Notes under the pieces: model-generated
Database searches by the model: none
What the model saw: the letters and a program-made list of their open reading frames with translations, nothing else
Told to the model about the DNA's origin: nothing
Part shown: one piece after another, positions 1-6,800 of the stretch
Layout: each line of letters starts with the position of its first letter
How positions within the stretch are numbered: position 1 is the stretch's first letter
Made by a program: the position numbers and the translations under genes
Origin: Acidobacteriota bacterium
GTDB taxonomy: Bacteria; Acidobacteriota; Blastocatellia; Pyrinomonadales; Pyrinomonadaceae
Length of the DNA: 8,320 nt
Direction: 5' to 3'
Assembly (NCBI GenBank): GCA_019247865.1
Contig: JAFBAJ010000122.1
Coordinates: forward strand, 1 to 8,320

Positions 1-161
1 GCTCGACTTGCGTGCCTTTCATCCTTCATTATTGCGGCGTGAATTGAATGCTTGCTCTCGCGCCGGTTAATTCGGGCGTCAGGTGCTCACTATGCTTTCA
101 GTCGGCCAAGCGAGGATGAAGGTATCCTCAGAAACTCCAACCCCAGAACACGGAGACTCAA

Positions 162-749
162 ATGAGAAAGCTCAAAATCATCGAACACATCTCGCTGGAC
201 GGCGTGATCCAACACTCCGCCGATGACGATGATTTCCCTCACAGCGACTGGACCGCGCCCTATCGAACCCCCGCTGGCCGGGACGCAATCCTTGCAGCGT
301 ATGGCGGGAGCTTCGATCTGCTGCTTGGCCGTCGCACCTACGATATCTGGTCGGGCTTCTGGCCAAAGGCGCCGAGCAGTCCGATGGCGGACGGCCTCAA
401 TGCGGCAACAAAATATGTCGCCACCCACCGTCCGGAGAGTCTTGAATGGGGCCCGTTCGAGGGACTTGGGCCGGACATCGTCGAGGGCGTTCGCCGCATC
501 AAGTCGCAGGACGGCCCGGACCTAATCCTCTGGGGCAGCTCCACGCTGACATCGACGCTGCTCGAACATGGGCTCGCGGATGAAGTGTGGCTGGCCGTCT
601 ATCCGATCCTGTTGGGCACCGGGAAGCGCTTCTTTGCGGAGGGAACCCCGCCACGCTCATTCGAGCTTGTCAGCACGCAGGCATTTCCGTCCGGCATCGT
701 ATTCACTGCTTACAAGGTCGCCGGGCCTTTGAAGACCGCAGTCAAGTAA
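162..749 (+). CDS. Dihydrofolate reductase family protein (RibD C-terminal-like domain)
   Basis: This 195-residue protein has the fold signature of the small DHFR/RibD-C reductases, which bind NADPH and lie in the cytosol. The N-terminal strand reads IIEHISLDGVI (residues 6-16). The nucleotide-binding-type motif LLLGRRTYDIW is at 53-63. The segment ILWGSSTLTSTLLEHGLADE (122-141) runs into a strand and LLGTGKRFF (150-158), the typical end of the family. A Shine-Dalgarno GGAG at 152-155 lies six bases before the ATG, which supports this start. It is the first of four closely spaced plus-strand genes; the VOC gene starts 14 bases after its stop. Stand-alone members of this family are rarely true folate enzymes, and their substrates are mostly unknown, so neither folA nor ribD is assigned. 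A stretch of four aspartates (21-24) follows the first strand. A distant paralogue lies at the end of the same cluster. The family is confident, the substrate unknown. Confidence 0.9.
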   Translation: MRKLKIIEHISLDGVIQHSADDDDFPHSDWTAPYRTPAGRDAILAAYGGSFDLLLGRRTYDIWSGFWPKAPSSPMADGLNAATKYVATHRPESLEWGPFEGLGPDIVEGVRRIKSQDGPDLILWGSSTLTSTLLEHGLADEVWLAVYPILLGTGKRFFAEGTPPRSFELVSTQAFPSGIVFTAYKVAGPLKTAVK

Positions 750-751
750 CG

Positions 752-756
752 GGAGG
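752..756 (+). promoter_or_regulatory. Ribosome binding site of the VOC gene
   Basis: GGAGG stands seven bases before the ATG at 764 and only two bases after the stop of the preceding gene. It decides the start: the same reading frame is open back to 587, but that extension overlaps the DHFR-family gene and has no family resemblance. Confidence 0.8.
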
Positions 757-763
757 CAGGTCA

Positions 764-1204
764 ATGGCACTGAGGCGGATGGACAATGTGCTCATCGTGG
801 TTGACGACCTTGAGGCCGTGAAGGCGTTTTTTGTCGAGCTTGGGATGGAGCTGGAAGGCGAGATGCCGGTCGAGGGACGTTGGGTGGACCGTGTCGTGGG
901 GCTTGAGAACGTTCGATGCGAGATCGCGATGTTGCGAACCCCGGACGGCCACGGTCGGCTTGAGCTGGACAAGTTCCACACGCCCGCGGCGGTCGAAGCT
1001 GTGCCTCAGAACGCACCGGTGAACACGCTGGGCATACGTCGCATCATGTTCGCTGTCGACGACATCGATGAGGTACTCGCGCGCTTGCGCACACACGGCG
1101 CTGAACTCATCGGCGAAGTCGCTCAGTACGAGGACAAGTACCGGCTCTGTTACATTCGCGGCCCTGAGGGCATTATCGTCGCGCTGGCCGAGCAACTCAG
1201 GTAA
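764..1204 (+). CDS. VOC family protein (glyoxalase/bleomycin resistance/dioxygenase fold)
   Basis: This 146-residue protein has two beta-alpha-beta-beta-beta halves of the vicinal oxygen chelate fold. The first half opens with MDNVLIVVDDLEAVKAFF (6-23) and carries GHGRLELDKFHTP (62-74). The second opens with LGIRRIMFAVDDIDEVL (89-105) and ends YIRGPEGIIVALAEQL (130-145), a typical VOC close. The usual metal ligands are only partly present. A His is normally found near the start of each half, but here the positions appear to be Asn8 and Arg93. Glu67 and Glu143 could be the acidic ligands. It may therefore not be a classical metal-dependent glyoxalase; binding of a small molecule is equally possible. 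The length matches single-domain VOC proteins. It sits between a DHFR-family gene (14 bases upstream) and a DinB-family gene (25 bases downstream), probably on one transcript. No substrate can be named. Confidence 0.9.
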   Translation: MALRRMDNVLIVVDDLEAVKAFFVELGMELEGEMPVEGRWVDRVVGLENVRCEIAMLRTPDGHGRLELDKFHTPAAVEAVPQNAPVNTLGIRRIMFAVDDIDEVLARLRTHGAELIGEVAQYEDKYRLCYIRGPEGIIVALAEQLR

Positions 1205-1219
1205 GGCGTTGCGCGACAT

Positions 1220-1224
1220 GGAGG
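1220..1224 (+). promoter_or_regulatory. Ribosome binding site that selects the DinB-family start
   Basis: GGAGG at 1220-1224 lies five bases before the ATG at 1230. Three in-frame ATGs occur (1218, 1227, 1230). The first overlaps this Shine-Dalgarno motif and has only a weak one of its own, so 1230 (or 1227) is the likelier start. Confidence 0.6.
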
Positions 1225-1229
1225 AGATG

Positions 1230-1700
1230 ATGGATACGCAAACGTTGATAGCCAGTTTAGAGGCCGCACCCGGCATCATCATTGGGCTCGTCCGCGAGGT
1301 CTCGCCGCAGAACCTCAAGCGCCGCCCTGCGCCTGATAAGTGGTCTGCTCACGAGCATGCCTGCCACCTCTCCGGCGGCGACGCGGCGTTCCTCTCGCGC
1401 CTGGAGTTGATGCTCTCGGAATCGCACCCGCAAATAAAGTCTATGCAACCATCACCGGACGAGGAGGCAGGCTCACTCCTGAACGTTGATCTGGACGAAG
1501 CGCTTGATGTGTACGTGCGGGAGCGTGCGCTGGTCGTGAAGCGTTTGAAGGAGCTCTCCGCAGAGGATTGGCAGCGGACGGCCGAGCATGAGGCGTTCAG
1601 CCACTACTCTGTGCATATCATGTTCAGGCACATGCTGATACATGAGATGCATCACGCTTACAAGATAGATGAGCTGATGCTGAAAAAGGATTGGGAGTAA
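1230..1700 (+). CDS. DinB family protein (DinB/YfiT-like four-helix metalloprotein)
   Basis: This 156-residue, mostly helical protein resembles the DinB/YfiT superfamily of four-helix bundles with a three-histidine metal site. The first helix carries LIASLEAAPGIIIGLV (6-21). It is followed by the family-typical PDKWSAHEHACHL (35-47), which supplies His46. The last helix contains HMLIHEMHHAYKI (134-146), in which His138 and His142 form the HxxxH pair. Those three histidines are the expected metal ligands. Known relatives include thiol-dependent transferases and many proteins without a known reaction, so no activity is assigned. The frame is open further upstream (to 1068), but that part overlaps the VOC gene in another frame and was dropped; starts at 1218 or 1227 would add four or one residues. 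It lies third in the four-gene cluster. The family call is good, the function open. Confidence 0.88.
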   Translation: MDTQTLIASLEAAPGIIIGLVREVSPQNLKRRPAPDKWSAHEHACHLSGGDAAFLSRLELMLSESHPQIKSMQPSPDEEAGSLLNVDLDEALDVYVRERALVVKRLKELSAEDWQRTAEHEAFSHYSVHIMFRHMLIHEMHHAYKIDELMLKKDWE

Positions 1701-1763
1701 ACAGCCGACCGGACAGGTCGCGAGCCCTGAACGCAGTCTCCACTCCTCGAAAGGAACATCGCC

Positions 1764-2360
1764 ATGTCGAAGGTTGTCGCAATCATGTCCATGTCGCTCG
1801 ACGGCTTTATCGCCGACCTCAACGATGGCGTGGCCGAAGTGTTCGACTGGTACATGAATTCGGGGGATGTCGAAATACACACCGGAGGGTCGGACTCCAT
1901 GACTTTCAGGGTTTCGGGGCCGAGCGCCGAGCATATTCGCAGTCTCACGTCCGGGCTGGGGGCCGTGCTCACCGGTCGACGCACTTTCGACAAGGCCGAA
2001 GGCTGGGGCGGCAATCACGCCTGGGGGCCGGCATTCGTCCTGACCCACCACGTCCCGGACGGATGGCCGCGACCCGACTCGACTGTCCACTTCGTGACCG
2101 ACGGCATCGAAAGCGCCGTCAGCCAGGCCAAAGCCGCAGCCGCCGGGAAGGACATTGGAGTCCACGGCGCTGACACCATCCAGCAGCTACTGAATGGCGG
2201 CCTGCTCGACGAAATCAGCGTCGACATCGCGGCGGTTCTGCTCGGCTCCGGAGTTCGACTCTTTGACCACCTCGCAGGCACGCCCTCCGTCCTCGGCAAC
2301 CCGACGGTGATCCAGGGCGTCGGCGTGACACACCTGCGCTACCCGGTACGCAAGGCTTAG
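1764..2360 (+). CDS. Dihydrofolate reductase family protein (RibD C-terminal-like), second copy
   Basis: This 198-residue protein is another stand-alone DHFR/RibD-C-type reductase. It opens with VVAIMSMSLDGFIADLNDGV (4-23), the family's first strand and loop. GAVLTGRRTFDKAEGWGG (66-83) is the nucleotide-binding-type region, and VHGADTIQQLLNGGLLDEIS (133-152) precedes VLLGSGVRLFDHL (158-170). AAGGA at 1751-1755, eight bases before the ATG, supports the start. It differs strongly from the first reductase of the cluster, sharing mainly the SLDG, GRRT and LLG.G motifs, so the two are diverged family members rather than a recent duplication. It is the last gene of the left cluster, 63 bases after the DinB gene, so it could have its own promoter, though none is evident. 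No clear intrinsic terminator follows it: six T residues at 2372-2377 have only a three-base stem before them. Substrate unknown. Confidence 0.9.
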   Translation: MSKVVAIMSMSLDGFIADLNDGVAEVFDWYMNSGDVEIHTGGSDSMTFRVSGPSAEHIRSLTSGLGAVLTGRRTFDKAEGWGGNHAWGPAFVLTHHVPDGWPRPDSTVHFVTDGIESAVSQAKAAAAGKDIGVHGADTIQQLLNGGLLDEISVDIAAVLLGSGVRLFDHLAGTPSVLGNPTVIQGVGVTHLRYPVRKA

Positions 2361-2377
2361 CCCTACACACCTTTTTT

Positions 2378-2510
2378 AGGTAATGGTCAGTTTGAAAAAT
2401 CAAACACAAGAATCTCGCGCAAAGGCGCAAAGACGCAAAGAAAACAGTTTGTCTTCCTTTGCGTCTTTGCGCCTTGGCGTGAAATTGTTTTTGAAATTGA
2501 CCCACTACCT
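2378..2510. repeat. 133-base near-palindromic repeat element (REP/MITE-like), copy 1
   Basis: The core has 23-base arms (2418-2440 and 2457-2479, one mismatch) around a 16-base loop. Each arm consists of the octamer [A/G]CGCAAAG repeated almost three times or its complement. Pairing continues outward imperfectly (2411-2417 with 2480-2486). It then resumes in outer arms: left GGTCAGTTTGAAAAA (2385-2399) against right TTTTTGAAATTGACC (2488-2502), two mismatches. The ends are AGGTAATGGTCA on the left and TTGACCCACTACCT on the right, which pair with one extra base. The left arm holds about 11 extra bases (2400-2410). There is no room for a transposase. The octamer core recurs at 3770-3847. I infer a non-autonomous palindromic repeat; exact ends are uncertain. 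Nearby open frames rich in AKAQRRK or FASLRL are translations of this repeat and not genes. Confidence 0.75.
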
Positions 2511-2524
2511 GCCCGATTTGAAAT
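2497..2524 (+). promoter_or_regulatory. Possible sigma70-type promoter for the nuclease-family gene
   Basis: TTGACC (2497-2502, five of six matches to the -35 consensus) is followed after 16 bases by TGAAAT (2519-2524, four of six to the -10). The -35 lies in the right end of the palindromic repeat and the -10 inside the 18-base palindrome. Transcription would start a few bases upstream of the ATG at 2558. The match is modest and unproven. Confidence 0.25.
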
Positions 2525-2532
2525 TTCAAATC
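2515..2532. promoter_or_regulatory. Perfect 18-base palindrome upstream of the nuclease-family gene
   Basis: GATTTGAAATTTCAAATC reads the same on both strands and ends 25 bases before the ATG at 2558. Its size and place would suit an operator for a dimeric regulator. It lies five bases after the repeat element and shares the TTTGAAA word with that element's outer arms, so it may instead be a leftover of the same repeat family. Confidence 0.4.
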
Positions 2533-2557
2533 TTTCCGGTAACATGCATGCGTTTTG

Positions 2558-3766
2558 ATGAACGCAACCGTTGAACTGCCGGAACAGACCGCGTCGCCGC
2601 TGGAGCATAGGCTCCAGCCATATTTTACGGCCCTCGCGCAATTCCCTTCCTTCAAACACCTGCAGGCTTCGAAGCTTTACAGCGAGCTGCGTCCGGAGCT
2701 CGAAAGAGTTTTGAACGGACTCGCGCAGGAGAGCTTCGCGCCGCCGAATGCATCGTCTAAAGTTTCCGATTCAATCCGCGCGACGGCCTGGAACATCGAG
2801 CGCGGGGTGCGCCCGGAGGGCATCATCCGCGTCCTGCGCGAGCACACGCAGTTGCAGGAGAGCGACCTGCTGCTGCTGACCGAGCTGGATTACGGGATGG
2901 CGCGGACGAGCAACCGCTTCGTCGCGCGCGAGCTGGCCGAAGCCCTGGAGATGAATTACGCATTCGCTCCCTGCTACCTGGCTCTGACCAAAGGCAACGG
3001 CAGCGAGACGCGCGTGGTGGGCGATAACACGCAGGCGCTCCACGGCAACGCGCTGCTCTCGCGTTACCCTTTGCGCGGGGCTCACTCGCTCGCGCTGCCG
3101 AACGGTAAGGACAAGCTGCGCGGCGTCGAGAAGCGTTTGGGCTGCCAGCGAGCAGTCATCGCGGACGTGCTGCATCCGGCGGGCGAGTTTCGCGCCGTGA
3201 GTTTGCATCTCGACGCACACTCGACGCAGAAGCATCGCGAGCGTCAGATGAAGCTCGTGCTCGATCACCTCGACAACCTGGAGCCGCGGCTGCCGGTTCT
3301 GATCGGCGGCGACTGGAACACTTCCGGCTACAATTCAAAGCGCGCGGTATATGCCATCGCAGGGTTCTGGCGGCGCGTGATGATGGGCGTCGGGCATGTG
3401 CTCAGGAACCATTACCTGCATCCAGAGCGCTGGTTCGAGCGCGGGCTCTTCCGCGAGCTTGAGCGGCGCGGCTTCAGTTATCGAGACCTGAATGAGGAAG
3501 GCGTGGGCACGCTCCACTACGATGTCAAGAACCTGGCGGTGCACGAGAATCTTTCCGACTGGGTGCCCCAGTGGTGCTTTCGCTTTCTGCACTGGTCGCT
3601 CAGAGAGCATCAGGGACGCGCCTCGCTCAAGCTCGACTGGTTCGCGGGCAAAGACATCTCTCCCGTCCAAGCTGTTCCGCCAAAGGTCGTCGGCGAGTTG
3701 AGAGATGAAGACGGCGCGCTCTCAGACCACGACGCCATCGTGCTCAATTTCAGGCTGGGTTCTTAA
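2558..3766 (+). CDS. Endonuclease/exonuclease/phosphatase (EEP) family hydrolase
   Basis: This 402-residue protein has the ordered motifs of the EEP superfamily (DNase I, exonuclease III, inositol-phosphate and sphingomyelin phosphodiesterases), Mg-dependent enzymes that cut phosphodiester bonds. They are ATAWNIERG (75-83, metal-site Asn79 and Glu81), LLLTELDYGM (105-114, Glu109), HGNALLSRYPL (162-172), SLHLDAHS (215-222, His217), IGGDWNT (249-255, Asp252 and Asn254), LKLDWF (357-362) and LSDHDAIVLNF (388-398, the closing SDH). All key positions look intact, so an active enzyme is likely; the substrate cannot be told. The first 70 residues are a helical extension outside the domain. No signal peptide is visible, so it is probably cytosolic. 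The start is ATG 2558; TTG 2555 is adjacent, and no strong Shine-Dalgarno motif is present, which leaves the start less certain. The gene stands alone, bracketed by two palindromic repeats, and converges on the FG-GAP gene. Confidence 0.88.
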   Translation: MNATVELPEQTASPLEHRLQPYFTALAQFPSFKHLQASKLYSELRPELERVLNGLAQESFAPPNASSKVSDSIRATAWNIERGVRPEGIIRVLREHTQLQESDLLLLTELDYGMARTSNRFVARELAEALEMNYAFAPCYLALTKGNGSETRVVGDNTQALHGNALLSRYPLRGAHSLALPNGKDKLRGVEKRLGCQRAVIADVLHPAGEFRAVSLHLDAHSTQKHRERQMKLVLDHLDNLEPRLPVLIGGDWNTSGYNSKRAVYAIAGFWRRVMMGVGHVLRNHYLHPERWFERGLFRELERRGFSYRDLNEEGVGTLHYDVKNLAVHENLSDWVPQWCFRFLHWSLREHQGRASLKLDWFAGKDISPVQAVPPKVVGELRDEDGALSDHDAIVLNFRLGS

Positions 3767-3847
3767 AAAAGTTTCACGCAAAGGCGCAAAGACGCAAAGA
3801 AAGACAGGAATGCTTTTCTTTGCGTCTTTGCGCCTTTGCGTGAAACT
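3765..3847 (-). terminator. Intrinsic terminator of the FG-GAP gene pair (hairpin plus six T)
   Basis: Read on the minus strand, the hairpin starts one base after the stop codon of the FG-GAP gene (stop 3849-3851). It has a 33-base perfect stem and a 12-base loop, and it runs directly into a T tract from the six A residues at 3765-3770; the last of these also pairs in the stem. That is the layout of a rho-independent terminator. In the plus direction no T tract follows, so it is not a canonical terminator for the nuclease-family gene, although such a long stem might still slow or stabilise that transcript's end. The stem is far longer than usual terminators because it is a repeat element. Confidence 0.6.
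3770..3847. repeat. Palindromic octamer repeat, copy 2 (perfect 33-base arms)
   Basis: Arms 3770-3802 and 3815-3847 are perfect inverted repeats around a 12-base loop. The arm contains CGCAAAG three times in tandem with period eight, as in the core of the copy at 2378-2510, but the outer AGGTAATGG-type ends of that copy are absent. The element fits into the 82 bases between the stop codons of two convergent genes, leaving three bases on one side and one on the other. Perfect arms suggest either recent insertion or upkeep by selection or repair. Confidence 0.85.
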
Positions 3848-3848
3848 G

Positions 3849-6800
3849 TTATGGAGCTTGAGGCGCGGGCACGTCGCCGCTGGAGCCGAAATGCACGCCC
3901 CTCACGCTGTTATTTGTGCTCTGGAAAATATACCAGTCTCCCTGCCTGAAGACAGCCGCATCCGCTTTTCCGTCCCCGTCATAGTAGCCCGGCACGGGCA
4001 CGTCTCCTGTCTGCCCGAACTGGATCGCGCCGGAGTTGGTCGCCGGATTCAGGGACGTGTACCAGACGCCAGTGCTCTGCCGAAAGACTGCGAGGTCTTC
4101 TTTGCCGTCGCCGTCGTAATCAGCTGGGACGGGTGTGTCGGTCGAGGCTCCGAACAGTTGTCCCTGATAGCCCTGCGAAGATTTGAGCAAGTACCAGAAA
4201 GCATCCGCTGGACGAAAGACTCCGATGTCTGTGCGTCCGTCGCCATCGTAATCAGCCGGGACAGGCGTGTCTGTGCTCGCGCCCCACACGACCGCGCCGA
4301 AGTTGGTCGCCGGGTCAAGCGAGGTGTACCACGTCCCCGTCGATGGTCGCCAGATGGCGAAGTTCGTCCGCCCGTCTCCGTCGTAATCTCCCTGCACCGG
4401 CATATCGCCGTTCGCGCCGAAGGTTTGATAAGCAACCTGCCCGTCGCTGCTCTTCAGGTAGTACCAGGTTCCCGTCGAAGGACGAAAGACCGCGAGATCG
4501 GTCTTCCCGTCGCCGTCATAATCTCCGGGCACTGGGGTGTCTCCGTTCGTGCCGAAGGCGAAAGCATGGAAGGAGCTGTTAGAGCTGTAGATGATGTACC
4601 AGTAGCCGTTCGAGGGCCGGAAGACGGAGAGGTCTGTCAGCCCGTCGCCGTCGAAATCTGCGGTCATGCCTGCGCTTCTGTTCAGAGCACACTTATTGAA
4701 CAGCCGCCAGAGAGTGGTAGAATTGGAAGACGCAGGCTCACGATTATTAAAGACTATCTCGCGTTTGCCGTCGGCGTTGGTGTCTCCGACGAGGATGGTC
4801 TGCATATACGGTAATCCGGCGTAAGTGACCGGAACGTCGAACCCGCTCGCCCCGCCATTGAGGAAGACCTGAACGTCGCCGTCGCCGCCGTTTGCCCCCC
4901 CTCCGCCCGTCACGATGTCCGGCTTCCCATCGCCGTTCACGTCGCCGACCGTGATGACCTGGCTTGGTTTGGTTGTCGGCAAGCCCGTGAAAGCGGAGAA
5001 GCTGCCGCCGCCCTGATTAAACGTGATCTGCGGAGGAGAATCGGGGGCAGCGATCTTCGTGATCGTCAAATCCAATCTGCCATCGCCGTTGAAATCTCCG
5101 GCGGCCAGCGATTGATTGTTAAGAACGGGCGTCGGCGAGACCTGCGTCGTGATGTCGAGCGGGGGCGCAAAGCTGCCCAGCCCGTCGCCCGCGAAGAGCG
5201 TCAACAGCCTGGCCGGACAGCCCGTGCCGTCGCACACGTTGGCCGTGACGACATCCGGCTTCCCGTCGCCGTTGAAATCTCCCATCACCATCGAGACGGG
5301 ATTCGCGTTGACGTAAATGTTGCCGGTCAGTTGAAATCCGCCGCTCCCGTTACCGGTGAAAATCCGGATGGCGTTCGTGCTCCGGCTGGCGACGATGATG
5401 TCGAGCTTGCCGTCCCTATTGACATCGCCCGTCGCCAGCGCATCTGCCGTCCCGAAGACCGCAAAGTGGGCCGGCGAGGGGAACCTGCCGCTGCCGTTGT
5501 TGAGCGTGACCGTGAGGTCGCCGTAGTTGGTGAGGGCGGCGATGTCTGGGCTGCCGTCCGAGTTGAAATCGCCGCTCGCCAGATACCTGCCGCCCGCTCC
5601 TGCATAGAACGACGTAAATTCGAATCCTCCGTTGGCGAGGTTTAAGAACACATACAAGTAGGTTCCGAATAAGGGACCGCCTGAGACGGCCAGATCGTTC
5701 CGGCCATCCTGATTGAGGTCTGCCAGCAGCAGCGTGCCGGAATCGTACGGGCCATCACTTATCTTGTCGGCGGTCTCGATCCGTTCTGTGCCGTTGGTGA
5801 GCGCGACCGACAGTCCCGCGTCGGAACCGGTCACGAAGTCGGTGACGAGGTCTTTCTGAGAGTCGCCGTTGAGGTCTGCGACAACCACCGAGTGCGCGCT
5901 GCCGCCCATCAACACGACCTGCGACAGCGTGGTTCCGCCCGCTCCATCGCCATAATAGATATTGGCGGCCCAGCCGCGCCAGAGATCGTCGTGAAGCACC
6001 ACGACATCCAGTTTGTTGTCACTATTGACATAGTCCAGCACCACATCGGATGGGAGCGCGATGGAGTTGGCGATGATCGCCCCGGCGGTGAAGGTGCCGT
6101 TGCCGTTGCCGAGCAGCCCCCTAACGTTAGCGGCGGTGCCGTTGTCAGAGGCCACGACCAGATCGTTCTTCCCGTCGCCGTTATAATCTCCGGCCGCGAG
6201 GGAGCTCAAAAACGGAAGGCCGAAGATTTGGAAAGCAGCCAACCCGTTGAACGTGCCCGTGCCCGTGCCGAGCAGGATCGAAACCGTGGCGCCGTTGAGG
6301 CCGTTGGCCGTCGCGAGGTCTACTTTGCCGTCATTGTTGAAATCGGACGCCACGATGTCCCTCGGCCTGCTTCCCGTCGAAGGGTAGTAGACCGGCGAGA
6401 GCAGCCCGCCCGTGCCGTTGTTGATGAGAATAGTGATGAAGTTGCCGACCAGACTGGTTACGGCGACATCCGATTTCCCATCGCCGTTAAAATCGGCCGC
6501 CAAGACCTTCTCAGGCGTGCCTCCCGCACTGTAATCGGCGGCGGCTGAAAAACCTCCCGTCCCGTTATTGAGCAGGACTGTGACATACACCGTCCCGTTG
6601 TTCGCCGTCACCAGATCGGGCTTGCCGTCGCCGTTGAAATCTCCGACCGCGAGAGATGTCGGATTGAGTCCCACGGCAAAGGTGTTCACGGAAGCGAACG
6701 AGCCTGAGCCATCGCCGAAGGCAACCCGCACGCTGCTGACGGAATAGTCCGCCACAGCGATGTCGGGTTTGCCGTCCAAGTTGAAGTCGCCCGGCACGAC

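Noticed and set aside
44..72. Promoter-like pair TTGAAT and TTAATT with 17-base spacing before the first gene
   Set aside because: Only four and three of six consensus matches, and about 90 bases before the ATG; too weak to annotate, although the cluster's promoter probably lies somewhere in 1-161.
587..763. Upstream extension of the VOC reading frame
   Set aside because: It overlaps the DHFR-family gene, has no VOC resemblance, and a good Shine-Dalgarno motif precedes the ATG at 764.
761..2165. Minus-strand frames at 761-1318 and 1473-2165
   Set aside because: They lie opposite recognised VOC, DinB and DHFR-family genes, with low-complexity or unrecognisable translations typical of GC-rich antisense frames.
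2390..2405. Small hairpin GTTTGA-AAAA-TCAAAC
   Set aside because: A six-base AT-rich stem without a T tract; it lies within the left arm of the larger repeat and is not a convincing terminator for the second DHFR-family gene.
2215..2659. Minus-strand and plus-strand frames that contain AKAQRRK and FASLRL stretches
   Set aside because: These residues are the translation of the palindromic octamer repeat; such frames appear wherever the repeat occurs and are not genes.
2771..3268. Minus-strand frame opposite the EEP gene
   Set aside because: The sense strand carries all EEP motifs in order; the antisense product shows no family features.
2418..3846. Period-eight octamer repeats considered as a CRISPR array
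   Set aside because: The units are contiguous within palindromic arms, there are no spacers, and no cas gene is nearby.
3705..4814. Plus-strand open frame of 369 codons, opposite the end of the complete FG-GAP gene
   Set aside because: It starts inside the EEP gene, crosses the palindromic repeat and then reads the antisense of the calcium-loop modules, which gives a periodic VAVVIS-type pattern. The codons for DYDGDG read backwards lack stops, which explains its length.
5112..6548. Further plus-strand open frames (5112-5645 and 5892-6548) opposite the FG-GAP gene
   Set aside because: They are antisense shadows of the VCBS repeats, with the same cause and no independent family features or ribosome binding sites.
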